Source of the DNA: Chloroflexota bacterium
Lineage (GTDB): Bacteria; Chloroflexota; UBA6077; CF-72
DNA: 42,077 bases
Direction of reading: 5' to 3'
Assembly (NCBI GenBank): GCA_019247515.1
Contig: JAFAOS010000049.1
Span: forward strand, 1-42,077
Below are positions 40,203 through 42,077 of this stretch, one piece after another (the stretch's first letter is position 1; every line of letters begins with the position of its first letter). The notes beneath the pieces were generated by a model. That model had not been told where the DNA came from and did not search any database. It saw nothing but the letters and a program-made list of their open reading frames with translations. Both the position numbers and the translations under genes were made by a program.

Positions 40203-41051
40203 GTGCAAGAAGAATTGGGTGCTCGTCTGAGCGAGGTCCAACGAGAGTATGGTGCTGCTCAGAGTCAACTACAGACGTTGGCGAGCCAGGTCACGGAACT
40301 TCACGCGAGCCTGGTGCAAATGAATAGTGCGTTGCAGGACTTGCAGCTTGCACTCGGCCCTTCAAAGGCTGCTCAGTCCGGAGCCACCAACAGTGCCGCC
40401 GCACGACCCTTGGCGCCGGCTGATACCTTTGGCGACGTGTATGTCCAGGGCAGCCTGGGTGTTGGCACGCCCACGCCGGTCGGTCGCGCCGACATTGTGG
40501 CTGCCGGACCAGGTGCCCAGGAGGTCGTCAACCTGATCGCAGGTGGCAGCGGGCCAGGTGACCTGCCATCGCTGCGCTGGAAGGCGAGTAATGGCACGAT
40601 CGAACTGGACTTGTGGACCGACAGTGAAAATGGATATTCGCGGCTGAAGTCAGCGGGTGTGCTCGGGTTGCACGCCGGCAATGTGGGCTGGGACGCCGAC
40701 AACGAGTTTGTCACGATCCAGACCAGCGGGGCAGTTGGAATTGGCACCACCGCGCCGCTGGCCAGGTTGGATGTCGGGAATGGCGGCATTCTGCTGGATA
40801 CTCCAGACAACAACATCACGGTGCGCGCCGATTCAGAGGGGGCCGATGCGCTGGTGATCTTGCGTGCCGACCAGTCGCATACGGTCTCGCTCGCCACCAG
40901 CGCGTATGGCAAGGACCTGATCATCAAGGCGGGCCTCTGGCCGAATCAGGTCGAAAGGATACGGTTCACGAGCACGGGCGAGATCCACGTGAATGGCGTC
41001 ACGGCCATCGGCACGGATGGCGTCGCTAGACAGAGCTACTACGCGCCGTAG
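40203..41051 (+). CDS. Coiled-coil, tail-fibre-like protein (282 aa)
   Basis: GTG 40203 follows GGAGGTGG. Residues 1-50 form a coiled coil (EELGARLSEVQREYGAAQSQ, LQTLASQVTELHASLVQMNS). The rest is beta-rich with two copies of a fibre-type unit: GSLGVGTPTPVGRADI (about residue 83) and GAVGIGTTAPLARLDV (about 175), the VGIGTxxPxxxLDV motif seen in phage tail fibres and collagen-like adhesins. There is no signal peptide. It lies directly before the SpvB/RHS-type gene on the same strand, so it may be a fibre or spike that goes with that toxin. It likely forms a trimer. Confidence 0.7.
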   Translation: MQEELGARLSEVQREYGAAQSQLQTLASQVTELHASLVQMNSALQDLQLALGPSKAAQSGATNSAAARPLAPADTFGDVYVQGSLGVGTPTPVGRADIVAAGPGAQEVVNLIAGGSGPGDLPSLRWKASNGTIELDLWTDSENGYSRLKSAGVLGLHAGNVGWDADNEFVTIQTSGAVGIGTTAPLARLDVGNGGILLDTPDNNITVRADSEGADALVILRADQSHTVSLATSAYGKDLIIKAGLWPNQVERIRFTSTGEIHVNGVTAIGTDGVARQSYYAP

Positions 41052-41068
41052 CGCGCCGCGTCGTAGTA
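41037..41068 (+). terminator. GC-rich hairpin after the coiled-coil gene
   Basis: TACTACG (41037-41043) and CGTAGTA (41062-41068) are perfect 7-bp inverted repeats overlapping the stop codon, with GCGCC/GGCGC-rich DNA between them that can pair further. A second dyad, CCGTCC-N16-GGACGG, follows at about 41079-41106. There is no T-tract, so they may only attenuate transcription toward the next gene. Confidence 0.35.
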
Positions 41069-41246
41069 GCGGGACCGATCCGTCCGCCGATTCGCGGTAG
41101 TGGACGGACGGTGTAGCCAGAGCCAAGACAGAGTGACGCCGCGCCGTGAAGCGACGGCGCTGCTGATTGGTGTTGTGTGTTCTGAAGTTGATCGAACACG
41201 CCGCTCGCGTGCTGCGCTGAGCGGAGCGTGTAGGGGATGGTCGTGC

Positions 41247-42077
41247 ATGTCGAACGAAGCTGCTGACAATACGTCGTCGCAAACTCCACCGCCAGGTGGC
41301 GATGCTGCTCAACCCGTACCGCCGCCAGTCGAGGTCATTTGGGAGCCGGGGCAAGTCACCTCGGTCGAGCTCGATCGTGTGCACCTGGTGCTGGGCGCTG
41401 ATGTATTTGACGAAGCGGTCACGCTGCAGGTGGAGCTGCTCCAGCCACTCAGCAGCGCGGCGCCGGCTGACCCAGCTGGTCCGAACGCGCTGGCGGACTC
41501 GCCGCCCATCCCGGCCCATTTTCACATTGCGTCTGCCTTTCGCGTTGAGGCGTGGAGCCAGGCCACACGCCAGCGAGTTCGGCAGCTCAGCCAGCCGCTG
41601 CAGCTGACGTTCGACTTCAGCGGCCTGTCACCCGCCGACTGGGGCTACACGTATCCGTCGCTGTTCTCCTTTGACGAATCGGCCCAGGCGTGGACATGCA
41701 TCGCCGCGCAGCCGGACTTTTCGCGTGAGCAACTGGTGGCCAGCGTGTCGCACCTGGCCGACGTCGGTTTCGGTGGGGACGATAATGCGAATCCGGCGCC
41801 GCCGCCCAACATCGAGGGCGTGGCCGTCGATCTGTGCACCGGCTATGCGACGGTGGACATCCCGATCAAAGTCCCACCCGGCCTCAAGGGTATGCAGCCG
41901 AAGCTGAGCCTGCACTACACCTCGGCCACTACCGAGATCGTCAACACCAACCTGATCGAGGCTGGCGGCAATGACTACGACAACACACGCGTCGACGTGC
42001 AAGGCTCGATCGTCGGCCTGGGCTGGTCAATCGAGCCCGAACGGATCTATCGCGCGCCCGCGGGTGGGACTGACGGC
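41247..42077 (+). CDS. SpvB/RHS-type toxin-like protein, N-terminal 277 residues, open at right edge
   Basis: The frame from ATG 41247 (GGGGATGG about 6 nt upstream) stays open to the window end. The first 190 residues are Pro/Ala-rich with beta segments (VEVIWEPGQVTSVELDRVHL, LQLTFDFSGLSPADWGYTYP, SLFSFDESAQAWTCI). From about residue 192 the start of a SpvB/RHS shell appears: DLCTGYATVDIPIKVPPGLK, GMQPKLSLHYTSA and VGLGWSIEPERIYR. In Tc/SpvB and RHS proteins this leads into a beta-shell with YD repeats and a toxic C terminus; that part is outside the window. No signal peptide is evident. It faces away from the RHS gene at the left edge. Confidence 0.85.
   Translation, partial: MSNEAADNTSSQTPPPGGDAAQPVPPPVEVIWEPGQVTSVELDRVHLVLGADVFDEAVTLQVELLQPLSSAAPADPAGPNALADSPPIPAHFHIASAFRVEAWSQATRQRVRQLSQPLQLTFDFSGLSPADWGYTYPSLFSFDESAQAWTCIAAQPDFSREQLVASVSHLADVGFGGDDNANPAPPPNIEGVAVDLCTGYATVDIPIKVPPGLKGMQPKLSLHYTSATTEIVNTNLIEAGGNDYDNTRVDVQGSIVGLGWSIEPERIYRAPAGGTDG

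Overview
No rRNA or tRNA genes are visible, so the organism is inferred from style alone. The DNA is GC-rich. Secreted proteins carry long Pro/Thr linkers (TPTPTP type), RHS/YD-repeat proteins are large, and several promoters sit directly on the start codon (leaderless genes). This fits Chloroflexota best, with an actinobacterium-like lineage as the alternative. The middle of the window looks like an integrative and conjugative element, or an integrated plasmid, between two outward-facing RHS-type genes that both run off the window.

Layout. 1-3756 (-): a large RHS protein, open at the left edge. 3761-5143: an insertion sequence whose DDE transposase is split by an in-frame TGA. 5.1-7.5 kb: sparse and eroded, with a frameshifted response regulator and possible gene remnants. 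7.5-11 kb: an HTH/ScpB fusion (-), a toxin-antitoxin pair (+) and a tyrosine recombinase (+). 10989-12808 (-): a compact defence operon of TIR, caspase-like protease and SLOG protein. 13.3-15.3 kb: an XRE regulator (-) divergent from a small nucleic-acid gene cluster (+; SWIM-like, GIY-YIG, zinc ribbon, OB-like). 15.5-18.3 kb (+): a lipoprotein and ParA/ParB, with a parS-like palindrome inside parB. 18.4-19.4 kb (-): a RES toxin with its Xre antitoxin. 19.4-19.9 kb: gene-free and strongly structured.

19.9-28.1 kb (-) is a type IV secretion operon: a signal-peptide/TM protein, a VirB6/TrbL-like channel, a VirB2-like subunit, VirB3-VirB4, two small membrane proteins, a VirD4-HNH-primase fusion and a membrane-tailed HNH nuclease. 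A divergent XRE regulator faces it. 28.6-30.1 kb (-) holds an ATPase/STAS protein with a DUF4325-winged-helix partner. 30.8-31.9 kb (+) is a zinc-finger protein, and 32.1-32.6 kb (-) a DUF4160/DUF2442 pair. 32.8-39.6 kb (-) is the replication block: a Rep-like protein, three 22-bp iterons, a RecA/DnaB-like ATPase, a TOPRIM primase and an SF2 helicase. At the right edge are a coiled-coil, tail-fibre-like protein and the start of a SpvB/RHS-type toxin (+).

How the parts fit: the recombinase would integrate and excise the element, Rep with iterons, primase and helicases would replicate it, ParAB and the toxin-antitoxin pairs would stabilise it, and the type IV machinery would move it. No relaxase was recognised. 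The TIR-caspase-SLOG operon is the most exciting cargo. It resembles a Thoeris-like abortive-infection system in which TIR makes a nucleotide signal and a caspase-like protease executes, with a separate SLOG protein as a possible extra sensor.
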